This document shows positions 8,187 through 17,294 of a stretch of 64,000 bases of DNA, one piece after another. Every line of letters starts with the position of its first letter. Position 1 is the stretch's first letter. Position numbers and translations under genes: made by a program. The stretch is from the NCBI RefSeq assembly GCF_024498955.1, contig NZ_CP093311.1, positions 434,001 to 498,000 of the forward strand, read 5' to 3'. This DNA comes from Thermomonas paludicola. GTDB taxonomy: Bacteria; Pseudomonadota; Gammaproteobacteria; Xanthomonadales; Xanthomonadaceae. The notes beneath the pieces are model-generated. The model searched no databases. It was not told where the DNA came from and saw nothing but the letters and a program-made list of their open reading frames with translations.

Positions 8187-11100
8187 ATGGCTTCTACTCA
8201 TCTGTCCAAAGGCTTGAAGCGCAGTGCGCTTGCAATTGCCTTGGGTCTTTGCTTCGTCGGCGGCGTGCAGGCGCAGAGCACCTCGGGCGATATCGCCGGT
8301 AATGTGCCTGCTGCCAGCGGCGGCAAGGTCGTCCTGAAAAGTTCGACCACCGGCGTGACCCGCGAATATCCGGTCGATGCTTCCGGTCGTTTCCGCATCC
8401 CGGCCCTGCCGACCGGCGGCTATGATCTGACCTTGTCCGACGGTACAACGTCGCACGTCAACGTGGTGGCGGGCCAGACCGTCAACGCGACGTTCGGCGC
8501 CGCGTCCTCAGGCACTGCAACCACCCTGGATGCGGTTACCGTCCTGGGCGGTTCGATCAACGCGATCGACCTGCAGAGCACCGAGACGCGCACCACCTTC
8601 GTGGCTGAGCAGTTGAACAGCCTGCCGGTTGCCCGTGACGTCACCAGCGTCTCGCTGCTGACCCCCGGTACGGCTGCCAGTTCCAACTATTTCGGCAATG
8701 CCTCCTTCGGTGGCGCATCGGCTGCGGAAAACAGCTATTACGTCAACGGTTTCAACGTCACCAACCTGTATGACATCCTGTCGTTCTCGGAAGTGCCGTT
8801 CCAAGCCATCGACCAGTTGGACGTTCAGACCGGCGGCTACGGCGCGCGTTATGGGTTCTCCACCGGTGGCGTGACCAGCGTCAACGTCAAGCGTGGTACC
8901 AATGAGTTCAAGGGCGGCATCAGCTACACCCTGACTCCGAACTCGCTGCGCGAGCAGGCCGATCCGGTGTCCTTGAACAACGGCACCATCTGGCGCAGCT
9001 ACGACCAGAATGAATCCAACTCCAGCAACCTGAGCATCTGGGGCGGTGGTCCGATCGTCAAGGACAAGCTGTTCTTCTTCGCGCTGATGTCCTACAGCAA
9101 GTCCGATTCCACCACGTATGGTGGCCGTGGTGCGGGTCGCGCCGGTGGTACTCCCACCAGTCCGCTTCCGTACACCACTTCCGGCTCGTCAACCGCGAAC
9201 GACTACAACTCGACCCAGCCGTACTGGCTGCTGAAGCTCGACTGGTATCTGAACGACAGCAACCACATCGAGTACACGGGCTTTGATAACACCCGCAAGT
9301 CGAGGTACAACAACTACAGTGCGCTGTACAGCAGCACTGCGATGGACGCTACGATCAAGAAAACCAAGTACCGTGGCGATGACGTGATGCAGAATGGCGG
9401 GCATAGCGATATTTTCAAGTGGACCAGCTACCTGACCGACAACCTGACCATGGCGCTCCAGTGGGGCCGCATGGACAACACCAATTCGGCTCACACCATT
9501 GATCCGAATGGCGTGGAGAACTATTACTACGGCGACGTCACTCAGCCGCCAAGCTGCCCGTATGTGTATGACTACCGTGACGCAGCTCCTCAGTTCGGTG
9601 GACAGTTGGCGGGTACCTGCGCGACTGGTAGTTCCGTGGATATCACCGGCGGTTACAACAAGCGCGACGCTAGTCGCATCGACTTTGAGTGGCAGCTGGG
9701 TACCCACAAGGTAAGCTTCGGCTACAGTGACGAAAAGTGGAATTCCCGCCAAGGTAGTATTTCGGACGTCTACTATTTTGGCGAAGACTACAATCTGCTG
9801 GATCCGACTGCAGTGAACGACACGCTGCCGCAGGATGGCACCCTTGTCCTTGATCACGTTTACTTCGCTACCGGTGGCAATGTTCAAATCAACCAGAAGT
9901 CCTGGTATCTGGAAGACAACTGGAACATCACCGACAACTTCATGCTGTACGCCGGTATCCGCAACGACTCGTTCGAAAACAAGAACAGCACGGGCGCCAC
10001 GTTCGTGAAGCAGGACAATATCTGGCAGCCGCGTCTCGGCTTTGCTTGGGATATCCTGGGTAACGGCGACAGCAAGCTGTACGGTACGGTCGGTCGCTAT
10101 GCGCTGCCGATCGCGGCGAACGTCTCGCTGCGTGCCGCATCGAAGTCTTACTACACCGAAAATGTATCTGTGTGGGACGGTACGTATAACCCTGCCAACG
10201 GCGTGCCGAATCTGGGTAGCTTCTATCACGGCGGCATTTACAATGCGGTGTATAATGGTGAAGACGGCAGCGTGCCTGATCCCAATGCCGTGGCCAGCAA
10301 GGGCCTGAAGCCCTACACGCAGGATGAGTTCATCCTTGGCTATCAGCAGTTGCTGCACTCTGACAATGCGTTCTTGGACGGTTGGCAGCTGGGCGTGAAG
10401 GCGACTTACCGCAAGGTGGTCAACGCCATTGATGACACCTGCGACGTTCGTGCTGTTTACAATGCGGCAGTGGCTGCTAGTTACAGCGTCAGCAACTGGA
10501 AGAATCAGTGGACTTCCCCCGGCGGCATTCCCGGCTGCTACATGTACAACCCGGGAAGCGATCTGCACCTCACTCTTGATGTGAATGTTGACGGCCATGT
10601 CCGTGACATCACCGTCAAGGCGGCCGACTTGGGTCCGAAGGCTGAGCGTACCTACAAGGCCGTCACGTTCAGCGCCGAAAAGACGACTGACAAGTGGAGC
10701 ATCAACGCGACCTACACTTGGTCGAAGCTGTACGGCAACCTGGAAGGTTTGGTCAAGAGTACCAATGGTCAGGATGACACTGGCACCACCTCTGACTTCG
10801 ACTTCAAGGAAATCATGTACGGTTCCACCGGCGATTTGTTCAACGATCACCGTCACAGCATCAAGGTGTATGGCAGCTACAAGTTCAGCCCGGAATGGGA
10901 AATGGGCTTCAACGTGCTCGCGCAGTCCGGTTCGCCGATCTCCTGCTTGGGTGGCGGTATGGGTACGTTTGGTACCCAGTATGGGTACGCCGGCGTGTTT
11001 CATGCCTGCGACCCTGCTAACACCAGTGCCGTCACGCCGGTCGGAGCAGCTGGTCGTACGCCGTGGACCATCACGGTCAGCCCGAACATGATCTATCGTC

Positions 11101-11294
11101 CCAACTCGCTGCCGGGCCTGAGCATGCAGGTCAGTGTGTTGAACCTGTTTAACAAGGTTGTTTCCGTGCAGGACTTCGAGACCACCTACGGCGTCACCGC
11201 TGCCGGCCAGGTTCGGAATTACTACAACTACGGTCAGCCGAAGTTCTTCAACACCCCGCGTTATGTGCGCTTCCAGGTGCAGTACGACTTCTGA
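8187..11294 (+). CDS. Oar-like TonB-dependent outer-membrane receptor
   Basis: 1035 residues with a clear signal peptide (positive N-terminus, hydrophobic core to about residue 28, cleavage near VQAQ). Residues about 30-110 form a carboxypeptidase-regulatory-like beta-sandwich, as in Oar/OmpA-related receptors. The plug follows (SLPVARDVTSVSLL to GGVTSVNVKRGTNEF), then a long 22-strand-type barrel rich in aromatic strands. The protein ends in aromatic F after VRFQVQYD, the usual C-terminal outer-membrane signal. Base composition is less GC-rich than its neighbours, common for abundant outer-membrane proteins. It stands alone between a candidate promoter and a strong terminator. Oar-type receptors take up large substrates or peptides; the ligand here is unknown. 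Confidence 0.92.
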   Translation: MASTHLSKGLKRSALAIALGLCFVGGVQAQSTSGDIAGNVPAASGGKVVLKSSTTGVTREYPVDASGRFRIPALPTGGYDLTLSDGTTSHVNVVAGQTVNATFGAASSGTATTLDAVTVLGGSINAIDLQSTETRTTFVAEQLNSLPVARDVTSVSLLTPGTAASSNYFGNASFGGASAAENSYYVNGFNVTNLYDILSFSEVPFQAIDQLDVQTGGYGARYGFSTGGVTSVNVKRGTNEFKGGISYTLTPNSLREQADPVSLNNGTIWRSYDQNESNSSNLSIWGGGPIVKDKLFFFALMSYSKSDSTTYGGRGAGRAGGTPTSPLPYTTSGSSTANDYNSTQPYWLLKLDWYLNDSNHIEYTGFDNTRKSRYNNYSALYSSTAMDATIKKTKYRGDDVMQNGGHSDIFKWTSYLTDNLTMALQWGRMDNTNSAHTIDPNGVENYYYGDVTQPPSCPYVYDYRDAAPQFGGQLAGTCATGSSVDITGGYNKRDASRIDFEWQLGTHKVSFGYSDEKWNSRQGSISDVYYFGEDYNLLDPTAVNDTLPQDGTLVLDHVYFATGGNVQINQKSWYLEDNWNITDNFMLYAGIRNDSFENKNSTGATFVKQDNIWQPRLGFAWDILGNGDSKLYGTVGRYALPIAANVSLRAASKSYYTENVSVWDGTYNPANGVPNLGSFYHGGIYNAVYNGEDGSVPDPNAVASKGLKPYTQDEFILGYQQLLHSDNAFLDGWQLGVKATYRKVVNAIDDTCDVRAVYNAAVAASYSVSNWKNQWTSPGGIPGCYMYNPGSDLHLTLDVNVDGHVRDITVKAADLGPKAERTYKAVTFSAEKTTDKWSINATYTWSKLYGNLEGLVKSTNGQDDTGTTSDFDFKEIMYGSTGDLFNDHRHSIKVYGSYKFSPEWEMGFNVLAQSGSPISCLGGGMGTFGTQYGYAGVFHACDPANTSAVTPVGAAGRTPWTITVSPNMIYRPNSLPGLSMQVSVLNLFNKVVSVQDFETTYGVTAAGQVRNYYNYGQPKFFNTPRYVRFQVQYDF

Positions 11295-11319
11295 TAACTC
11301 TGCACCATTGCTTCACCTC

Positions 11320-11352
11320 GATGCCGGCGCGAAAGCGCCGGCATCTTTTTTT
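11320..11352 (+). terminator. Rho-independent terminator of the TonB-dependent receptor
   Basis: Perfect 11-bp GC-rich stem (11320-11330 with 11335-11345), GAAA tetraloop, then seven consecutive T. A textbook intrinsic terminator 25 bases after the stop. Confidence 0.93.
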
Positions 11353-11399
11353 GCGTAAGGGCCTTAAACCCAAAGTCTTGATGCAGCATCCCACCCGGT

Positions 11400-11984
11400 A
11401 TGCTGATGTCCACCATGCCCATGCCGCAGGTTCCCGAAACGCGTTCCATTGCGGACGAAGACGCCGTGCTGGCGCGCCGCGCCGCGTCGGCCGATGTTGC
11501 CGCGTTCGAGCAGCTTTACCGCCGGCATCATCGTCGCGTGCATGGGGTGATCGTGCGGTTGGTCGGGCAGGCCGGCGCGCGCGCCGAGGATCTGACCCAG
11601 GAGGCGTTTGTGCGTGCCTGGCAGGCGCTGCCGTCTTTCCGCTTCGAGAGCGCGGTGTCCACCTGGCTGCATCGCCTGGCGGCCAATACCGCGTTGATGG
11701 AGCTGCGCGCGCGGCGCAGCCGGCCGTGGCCGGAAGATGATGACGAGGCGCTGGAGTCGGTGGCCACGCCGGATACCGCCGGCCGCGCCATGCTGGGCCG
11801 TGAACTGGATCGCGCGGTGGCCAGCCTGCCGCCGCGCGCGCGCGCGGTGCTGGTGCTGCATGACGTGGAAGGCTGGAAGCACGAAGAGATTGCCGCCGAA
11901 CTTGGCATGGCGGTGGGCAGTTCCAAGGCACAGCTGCATCGCGCGCGCGGGTTGTTGCGCGCACGGATTGGAGAGGCGACATGA
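11400..11984 (+). CDS. ECF-type RNA polymerase sigma factor (RpoE-like)
   Basis: 194 residues. Region 2 is recognisable at about residues 25-95 (FEQLYRRHHRRVHGVI, DLTQEAFVRAWQALPSF, STWLHRLAANTALMELR). Region 4 is at about 135-190 (LPPRARAVLVLHDVEGWKHEEIAAELGMAVGSSKAQLHRAR). It directs RNA polymerase to a small regulon, usually controlled by a membrane anti-sigma encoded next door. Several in-frame ATGs (11400, 11406, 11415, 11421) are possible and no good ribosome-binding site picks one. Its stop overlaps the next ATG (ATGA), so the next two genes are translationally coupled. Confidence 0.92.
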   Translation: MLMSTMPMPQVPETRSIADEDAVLARRAASADVAAFEQLYRRHHRRVHGVIVRLVGQAGARAEDLTQEAFVRAWQALPSFRFESAVSTWLHRLAANTALMELRARRSRPWPEDDDEALESVATPDTAGRAMLGRELDRAVASLPPRARAVLVLHDVEGWKHEEIAAELGMAVGSSKAQLHRARGLLRARIGEAT

Positions 11985-12484
11985 ATCAACAAGGCGGCAT
12001 GGGCGAGGCGGAGTTGCGGATGGCGCTGCGCGGCTTGCGTCGGGAGATGGAGCCTGGCCACGACCTGTGGCCGGGCATTGCGGCGCGCCTTCAGGGACAA
12101 CCGCAGAACGTGGCGCCGCGCAGGCGTCGGCGCTGGCCGCTGGCGTGGGCAGCGGCAGTGCTGCTGGCGCTGGGCGTTGCCTGGCAGGGCAACGCGCCGC
12201 AGACGGTACAGCCGGCACCCGCACATCCACTGCGCGTGACGACCGTGACGCCATTGCCGAAGGAAGCCGAAACGCTGACCGTGCATTACCAGGCGGCGCG
12301 GCGTGAACTGGATGTGCATCCGGCGCCTGCCAGCTGGCAGGCAGGTCTTGCCGCGCTGGATCACAGTGCGGATCAAATCCTGGTGGCGTTGCGCCAGAAC
12401 CCTGACTCACCGTTGCTGCTGGAGCAGCTGCGGCAGATCTATGCCCGCCGGATCGCGCTCTCGCGCCGTGCGCTTTTTGCTTGA
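11981..12484 (+). CDS. Single-pass membrane protein, probable anti-sigma partner
   Basis: 167 residues. One transmembrane helix follows an arginine cluster at about residues 47-65 (RRRRRWPLAWAAAVLLALGVAW). The roughly 46-residue N-terminus would be cytoplasmic and the remaining ~100 residues periplasmic. Position and topology match an anti-sigma factor, but the zinc-binding His-Cys-Cys motif of ZAS proteins is absent, so the role is inferred from coupling (ATGA overlap with the sigma gene; overlap with the gene after it). The periplasmic part is helical-looking and has no motif I recognise. Confidence 0.7.
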   Translation: MNQQGGMGEAELRMALRGLRREMEPGHDLWPGIAARLQGQPQNVAPRRRRRWPLAWAAAVLLALGVAWQGNAPQTVQPAPAHPLRVTTVTPLPKEAETLTVHYQAARRELDVHPAPASWQAGLAALDHSADQILVALRQNPDSPLLLEQLRQIYARRIALSRRALFA

Positions 12485-12495
12485 GGGAAACCAAG

Positions 12496-13386
12496 ATGCG
12501 AATGTTTGCGAAACTCCTGCCACTGGCACTGCTGGGCGCTTGCGCGCTGCCGGTCATTGCCGGCACACCGATCAGCCAGACACGGCCGCTGGATGCGCGC
12601 GGCCGGGTCGAGATCGAGAACGTCAAGGGACGGGTGCAGGTGCTGGCCTGGGATCGCCCCGAGGTCAGGCTGGGCGGCACATTGGGGGCCGGCGTGGAAA
12701 AACTCTCGGTCGAGGGCGATGGCCGCGTGTTGCGCATCAAGGTCAAGTATCCCGCGCGGGGGCACAACGCCGAACCGAGCGATCTGGTGGTGCAGATGCC
12801 GCTGCTGGCCGATCTGGAAGTGGACACCGTTTCGGCTGACATCAACGTGCAGGGCCTGGCCTCGCGCGAGTTGGCGCTGGAGTCGGTAAGCGGTGACATC
12901 ATCGCCAACGGTGCGCCGCGACTGGGCAAGATGACCTCGGTCAGCGGCGACATCCGGCTGGCAATGAACAGCCCCGAGCTGCACGTGGATACGGTCAGCG
13001 GGCAGCTGACCGTGCAGGGGCGCTTGAATGGCGAGCTATCGCTGGAAAGCGTGTCCGGCGATATTCGCCTGAACACGCTGGGCGAGCGCGTGCGCGAGCT
13101 GTCGGCCAGTACCGTCTCGGGCGACATGGATCTTGGCGTGGGGTTGGCCGAGGATGGGGAAATCCGGACGGAAAGCGTCAGCGGTGACCTGCGCCTGCGC
13201 TTGCCCGCTGCGCTGTCCGCCGATGTCTCCGCGGAAAGCTTCAGCGGTGATCTTGCTGCGCCAGGCGCCCGGATCAAGAAAGAGGCGTTCGGGCCTGGCT
13301 CCAGCTTCCGCGTGCGCTATGGCGCCGGCAAGGGAAACATCCGCATCGAAACCTTCTCTGGCGATGCCCGGCTGAGCCTGCCCTGA
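12496..13386 (+). CDS. DUF4097-type secreted beta-solenoid protein with VSGD repeats
   Basis: 296 residues from the ATG at 12496 (the frame opens at a TTG at 12481, but the ATG gives a normal signal peptide, MRMFAKLLPLALLGACALPVIAG in segments). The mature part holds at least eight repeats of about 20-25 residues built on SVSGDI/TVSGDM/SFSGDL, typical of DUF4097/adhesin-like beta-solenoids. Function of the family is unknown; members often sit beside sigma/anti-sigma pairs. It is the third gene of the operon and is followed by a terminator hairpin. A cysteine in the signal region (GAC-A) could also indicate a lipoprotein, but no aspartate/lipobox consensus is clear. Confidence 0.82.
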   Translation: MRMFAKLLPLALLGACALPVIAGTPISQTRPLDARGRVEIENVKGRVQVLAWDRPEVRLGGTLGAGVEKLSVEGDGRVLRIKVKYPARGHNAEPSDLVVQMPLLADLEVDTVSADINVQGLASRELALESVSGDIIANGAPRLGKMTSVSGDIRLAMNSPELHVDTVSGQLTVQGRLNGELSLESVSGDIRLNTLGERVRELSASTVSGDMDLGVGLAEDGEIRTESVSGDLRLRLPAALSADVSAESFSGDLAAPGARIKKEAFGPGSSFRVRYGAGKGNIRIETFSGDARLSLP

Positions 13387-13407
13387 GTCAGTGCCGCCGG
13401 ACATGCA

Positions 13408-13440
13408 AAGGCCGCATCCTGGTGCGGCCTTCTGCTTTCC
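13408..13440 (+). terminator. Terminator after the sigma-factor operon
   Basis: Nine-bp stem AAGGCCGCA (13408-13416) with TGCGGCCTT (13423-13431), six-base loop, then a T-rich tail. It lies between the convergent DUF4097 gene and the next minus-strand gene. Confidence 0.75.
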
Positions 13441-13464
13441 GATGCGGGCCTGGGGACGCGTGAT

Positions 13465-14340
13465 TCAAAGGTCTTGTTGGTAGCGCACGTAAGGCGTGGT
13501 GCCATCGTCGCCTTGAGCACCCTTCAGCGAGAACGGGTTCTTGCCGCGGGTGACCACGTTGTCGGCGCCGACGCTGAGCTGGCCGTTCCATGGGGTGCGC
13601 CACGTCAGCCCGAGGCCGAGGCCTTTCCAGACGTCGCTTTCTCCGGGGACATTGACCACGCGGCCAACGATATTGGCGCCAAAGTTCCCGTATCCGCCGC
13701 TGATGTTCAGGCTGCGGGTGTTCCACTGGTCGGCGAACTGCGGCACATCGGTGGCCGGCACCAGGCGGGCGCGGGCGACCGTTCCACCCACGCTGACGAA
13801 ACCGTCGCGGCCGATGTTTTTCTCGGCAAACAGCGAAAAATCGTTCTGGCTGTAGCGTGCGCCACCCAGCTGGCCGGGCGACAGCCAAGCCGGCAGGGTG
13901 TCACGCCCCTTGCCGATGTTCAGCCCGAACTTGCCACCGTCGCGGCCCAGATTGACCCCCGCGCTTGCGTGCCGGCTGATGTTGCCGGCTTTGTCGCTTT
14001 CCACCGAGGCGAGAACGCAATTGCTGGCCAGCTGGCCGATGGCCGGCGCCATGCCGCCGTGGCGATCGCACAGCAGGGCCAGCGAGTCGCCTGACTGCAG
14101 GCCGTAAGTCGCTTCCAATGTCGTCTTGCCGAAGCGCCAGCGTGCGCCGGTGCCCGTGGACGAGGTGGCCGGCTCCAGCATCAGCACCGCTTCCAGCTTG
14201 CCGCTGTCCTTGTTCAGGATCGGCACCATTTTCGCGTCGCCATGCCTGACCGTTTTTGCCTTTGTTTGCGCATGCGCGTGACCGCTGGCGAAGGCCAGGG
14301 CGAGCACGGCAACAGCAATGGGCAGCGGGCGCAGCGTCAT
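13465..14340 (-). CDS. Uncharacterised secreted, probably outer-membrane, beta-rich protein
   Basis: 291 residues from the ATG at 14340, which gives a signal peptide (MTLRPLPIAVAVLALAFA, cleavage near HAHAQ). I recognise no family. The mature part alternates short polar and aromatic/aliphatic stretches with many glycines (for example VSVGGTVARARL, LNISGGYGNFGANIVGRV, LGLGLTWRTPW), which suggests beta-strands of a small barrel or porin-like protein. Two cysteines near residues 90-120 may form a disulfide. It converges on the sigma-factor operon and has its own upstream AT-rich region around 14395-14425. Confidence 0.7.
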   Translation of the reverse strand: MTLRPLPIAVAVLALAFASGHAHAQTKAKTVRHGDAKMVPILNKDSGKLEAVLMLEPATSSTGTGARWRFGKTTLEATYGLQSGDSLALLCDRHGGMAPAIGQLASNCVLASVESDKAGNISRHASAGVNLGRDGGKFGLNIGKGRDTLPAWLSPGQLGGARYSQNDFSLFAEKNIGRDGFVSVGGTVARARLVPATDVPQFADQWNTRSLNISGGYGNFGANIVGRVVNVPGESDVWKGLGLGLTWRTPWNGQLSVGADNVVTRGKNPFSLKGAQGDDGTTPYVRYQQDL

Positions 14341-14468
14341 GGTGAATCGATTGACCAAGCCGAGGGGGCGAAGTTCCCGCAGGACGGGGACATCCAGACT
14401 AGTGGATTTATGATTATTTAACAATATGCGGCGAGCTGGATTTGCGAGCCGCGTCGCAATCCGCCGGC

Positions 14469-15371
14469 TTATTGCAGGCCGGGTGCGGCCGCGTGCGCGC
14501 TGGCGGCCCGTGCGAACAGCGCGGCCACCTGGCCGGCGTCAAAACGGTAGTCCTGACCGCAGAACTCGCACAGGATTTCGGCCTGGCCAGAGCCAGCGGC
14601 CACCGCAGCATCGGCTTCCGCGCGCCCCAGCGACACCAGCATGGCTTCCACCCGCGCGGGCGAGCACGAGCAGGCGAAGCGCAGCGGCTTTTCGCCAACC
14701 AGTTCCGGAACTTCCTCGTGGAACAACCGGTGGACCAGCTCGGCTGGCGGCAGCGCCAGCAGCTCATCGCCGCCAAGGGTGTCAAACAGCGCGCTGGCGC
14801 GCCGGAAGCCGTCCTCGTCGCCCTCTTCGCCCGGGAGCTTTTGCAGCAGCAGTCCTGCGGCGCTCTGCGCGTTGCAGGCCAGCAGCAGCCGGGTGGGCAA
14901 TTGCTCGGACTGGCGGAAATAATCCTCGAAGGCCAGGTCCAGGCGAGTGGCGTGCAGGCCCACCAGCCCCTGGTAGCGCACCGGTTCTGCGCCGCCCAGC
15001 GATGGGTTTTCGATGGTGATGGCCAGCAGCGCGTCTTCGCCCAGCGCGTGCAGGTTGCGCGATAGTGGCGCGCTGGCGTTTTCATTCAGGCGGACGATGC
15101 CGCGCAGGGTGCCGGCGGCGGTGCACTCGGTGAACAGGGTACTGATGGCCCCCTGGCTGCGCAGCTGCACCGACAGCCGGCCATCGACCTTGGCGTGGCC
15201 GGTGAACAGCGCCGCCGCCGCCGCGGCTTCGCCCAGCAATTCGCTGGCTGCGGGGGGGTAGCTGGCGCGGCTGGCGATGGCTTGCCAGGTCTCGTCCAGA
15301 TGCACGGCAACGCCGCGCACGCCGGCGGTGGGGAGCAGGAAGCGCAGTTGGGTGTCGTGGGCTTGGGTCAT
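14469..15371 (-). CDS. hslO: Hsp33 redox-regulated chaperone
   Basis: 300 residues. Hsp33 is a cytosolic holdase switched on by oxidation of a zinc-binding cysteine cluster. The cluster is visible near the C-terminus as FACSCSPARVE and LCEFCGQDYRF, the four cysteines of the CxC...CxxC pattern. Upstream core motifs include TGHAKVDGRLSVQL and FRQSEQLPTRLLLA. The ATG at 15371 was chosen over the frame opening at 15470 because the family starts just before RFLLPTAGVRG. Divergent from mtgA. Confidence 0.95.
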   Translation of the reverse strand: MTQAHDTQLRFLLPTAGVRGVAVHLDETWQAIASRASYPPAASELLGEAAAAAALFTGHAKVDGRLSVQLRSQGAISTLFTECTAAGTLRGIVRLNENASAPLSRNLHALGEDALLAITIENPSLGGAEPVRYQGLVGLHATRLDLAFEDYFRQSEQLPTRLLLACNAQSAAGLLLQKLPGEEGDEDGFRRASALFDTLGGDELLALPPAELVHRLFHEEVPELVGEKPLRFACSCSPARVEAMLVSLGRAEADAAVAAGSGQAEILCEFCGQDYRFDAGQVAALFARAASAHAAAPGLQ

Positions 15372-15481
15372 GTGGATACCGTGGAGCTGCAGGCTTGCGG
15401 ATAATGCGCGGGCACGCAAGGGGAAGGGAACGATGGATGATGTAATGGGGGGCTTGGGGATGGATCGCAAGGCAGCAGTGC

Positions 15482-16237
15482 ATGAGTGATGGAAAATGGA
15501 AGCGCCGCTTGCGCGGCTGGTGGTGGAAGTTGCCGCTGCTGTTCGTGGGGTTGAGCGTGACCCAGGTGCTGCTGCTGCGTTTTTTCGCGCCGCCGTTGTC
15601 CACCTTCATGCTGGCCAGGCAACTGGATGCACTGCTGGCTGGCGATACCAAGTTCCGCATTGCGCAGGACTGGCGCAGTCTGCGTGCGATTTCGCCGAAC
15701 CTGCCGCTGGCGCTGGTGGCGGCGGAAGACCAGAACTTCCCCACCCATCACGGGTTCGACTTTTCGGCCATCGAGAAGGCGCAGGCGCACAACGAGAAAA
15801 TGATCGCGCGTGCGGAAAAGCGCGGAACGCCGGTACGCCGGCTGCGCGGCGCCAGCACCATCAGCCAGCAGACCGCCAAGAACCTGTTCCTGTGGCAGGG
15901 GCATGGTGCAACCCGCTGGCTGCGCAAGGGACTGGAAGTCTGGTACACGGCGCTGATCGAGGCGCTGTGGCCGAAGCGAAGAATTCTGGAGATGTACGTC
16001 AATTTCGCCGAATTCGGCGACGGGACCTATGGTGCGCAGGCGGCATCCCGGCGGTTTTTCGGCAAGGATGCGTCGCGGTTGAACGCCAGCGAGGCGGCGC
16101 GGCTGGCGGCGGTGCTGCCCAGCCCGAAGCGTTACAGCGCAGCCAAGCCTGGTGCCTACGTGCAGCGCCGCGCCAATGCCATCCAGCGGCAGATGGGCGC
16201 GTTGGGCGGCCCCGGCTATCTGCGCGCGCTGGATTGA
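15482..16237 (+). CDS. mtgA: Monofunctional biosynthetic peptidoglycan transglycosylase
   Basis: 251 residues, family-typical. One N-terminal transmembrane helix ([20 protein letters not shown] in residues about 13-32) anchors a GT51 domain facing the periplasm. GT51 motifs are present: the catalytic glutamate in [52 protein letters not shown] and [15 protein letters not shown]. It polymerises lipid II glycan strands and lacks a transpeptidase domain. Ends 16 bases before the next gene. Confidence 0.96.
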   Translation: MSDGKWKRRLRGWWWKLPLLFVGLSVTQVLLLRFFAPPLSTFMLARQLDALLAGDTKFRIAQDWRSLRAISPNLPLALVAAEDQNFPTHHGFDFSAIEKAQAHNEKMIARAEKRGTPVRRLRGASTISQQTAKNLFLWQGHGATRWLRKGLEVWYTALIEALWPKRRILEMYVNFAEFGDGTYGAQAASRRFFGKDASRLNASEAARLAAVLPSPKRYSAAKPGAYVQRRANAIQRQMGALGGPGYLRALD

Positions 16238-16253
16238 ACGGCATACTTCGCGC

Positions 16254-17294
16254 ATGTCCGAAATCGCGCCTGAGCATCGTTGCCTGACCCTGGTCATCGC
16301 CGCCTACAACGAGGCGGATGCCCTGTTGCCGCTGCAGCCGCGCCTGCGTGCGGCGCTGGATCAGGCCGAACGCGAGGGTCTGCAGGCGCGCGTCCTGCTG
16401 GTGGATGACGGCAGCCGCGACGGGACGTGGGCGGTGTTGCAGCGCTTTGCGCAGGAGGATGCGCGGGTGGCCCTGCTGCGGCTGTCGCGCAATTTCGGCA
16501 AGGAGGCGGCGCTGACCGCAGGGCTGGATCGCGTCGAGCGCGGCGCCGCGCTGATTCTGGATGCCGACGGGCAGGACCCGCCGGAACTGTTGCCGCAGTT
16601 CGTCGCCAAGTGGAAACAGGGCTTTGACGACGTGCACGGCACCCGCATCGCCCGCGACGGCGACGGCGTGTTCAGGCGCGCCAGCGCGCATGGCTTCTAC
16701 CGCCTGATTGGCCGGCTGTCGAAGACGCCGGTGCCGCGCGACACCGGCGATTTCCGCCTGCTGTCGCCGCGCGCGCTGGCGGCGCTGCGGCAGCTGCGCG
16801 AACGCCACCGCTTCATGAAGGGGCTGTTCGGCTGGATCGGGTTCAACCACGCCTCGATTCCCTATCACCGCGACGCACGCACCGCCGGGCGCAGCAAATT
16901 CAACGCGTGGAAGCTGTGGAATTTTGCGCTGGAAGGCATCACCAGTTTCTCCACCGCGCCGCTGCGGCTGGCGACCTACGCGGGGCTGCTCACCGCGGTG
17001 TTCGCGTTTGGCTATGGCAGCTGGGTGATCGTGAAGGCCCTGCTGTGGGGCAACCGGGTGGCCGGTTGGCCGTCGCTGATGGCGGTGGTGCTGTTCCTGG
17101 GCGGCGTGCAGCTGATGGCACTGGGTTTGATCGGCGAATACCTTGGGCGGTTGTACGAGGAAGCCAAGCAGCGGCCGCTGTATCTGGTGGATGCCTGGCA
17201 GCCTGCAAACGGGGTATTCTCGGGGCAGCATCACCAGCCACAAGAGGCCTGCCATGCGCACGGTACGACAGCTGTTGGAAGCGAAACCGGCTGA
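16254..17294 (+). CDS. GT2 polyprenyl-phosphate glycosyltransferase (GtrB/ArnC type)
   Basis: 346 residues. An N-terminal GT-A domain has TLVIAAYNEADAL, VLLVDDGSRDGTW and the metal-binding LDADGQDPPEL, followed by the acceptor-loop region RDTGDFRLLS and GRSKFNAWKLW. Two C-terminal transmembrane helices (about residues 235-258 and 270-295) match GtrB/dolichyl-phosphate-mannose synthase relatives, which transfer a sugar to undecaprenyl phosphate at the inner membrane. The flippase (GtrA) and final transferase are not adjacent, so the sugar and target are unknown. The last 14 codons overlap the next gene by 41 bases. Confidence 0.88.
   Translation: MSEIAPEHRCLTLVIAAYNEADALLPLQPRLRAALDQAEREGLQARVLLVDDGSRDGTWAVLQRFAQEDARVALLRLSRNFGKEAALTAGLDRVERGAALILDADGQDPPELLPQFVAKWKQGFDDVHGTRIARDGDGVFRRASAHGFYRLIGRLSKTPVPRDTGDFRLLSPRALAALRQLRERHRFMKGLFGWIGFNHASIPYHRDARTAGRSKFNAWKLWNFALEGITSFSTAPLRLATYAGLLTAVFAFGYGSWVIVKALLWGNRVAGWPSLMAVVLFLGGVQLMALGLIGEYLGRLYEEAKQRPLYLVDAWQPANGVFSGQHHQPQEACHAHGTTAVGSETG

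Noticed and set aside
9189..11003. 604-codon minus-strand frame
   Set aside because: Lies entirely antisense to the TonB-dependent receptor, which has signal peptide and family motifs.
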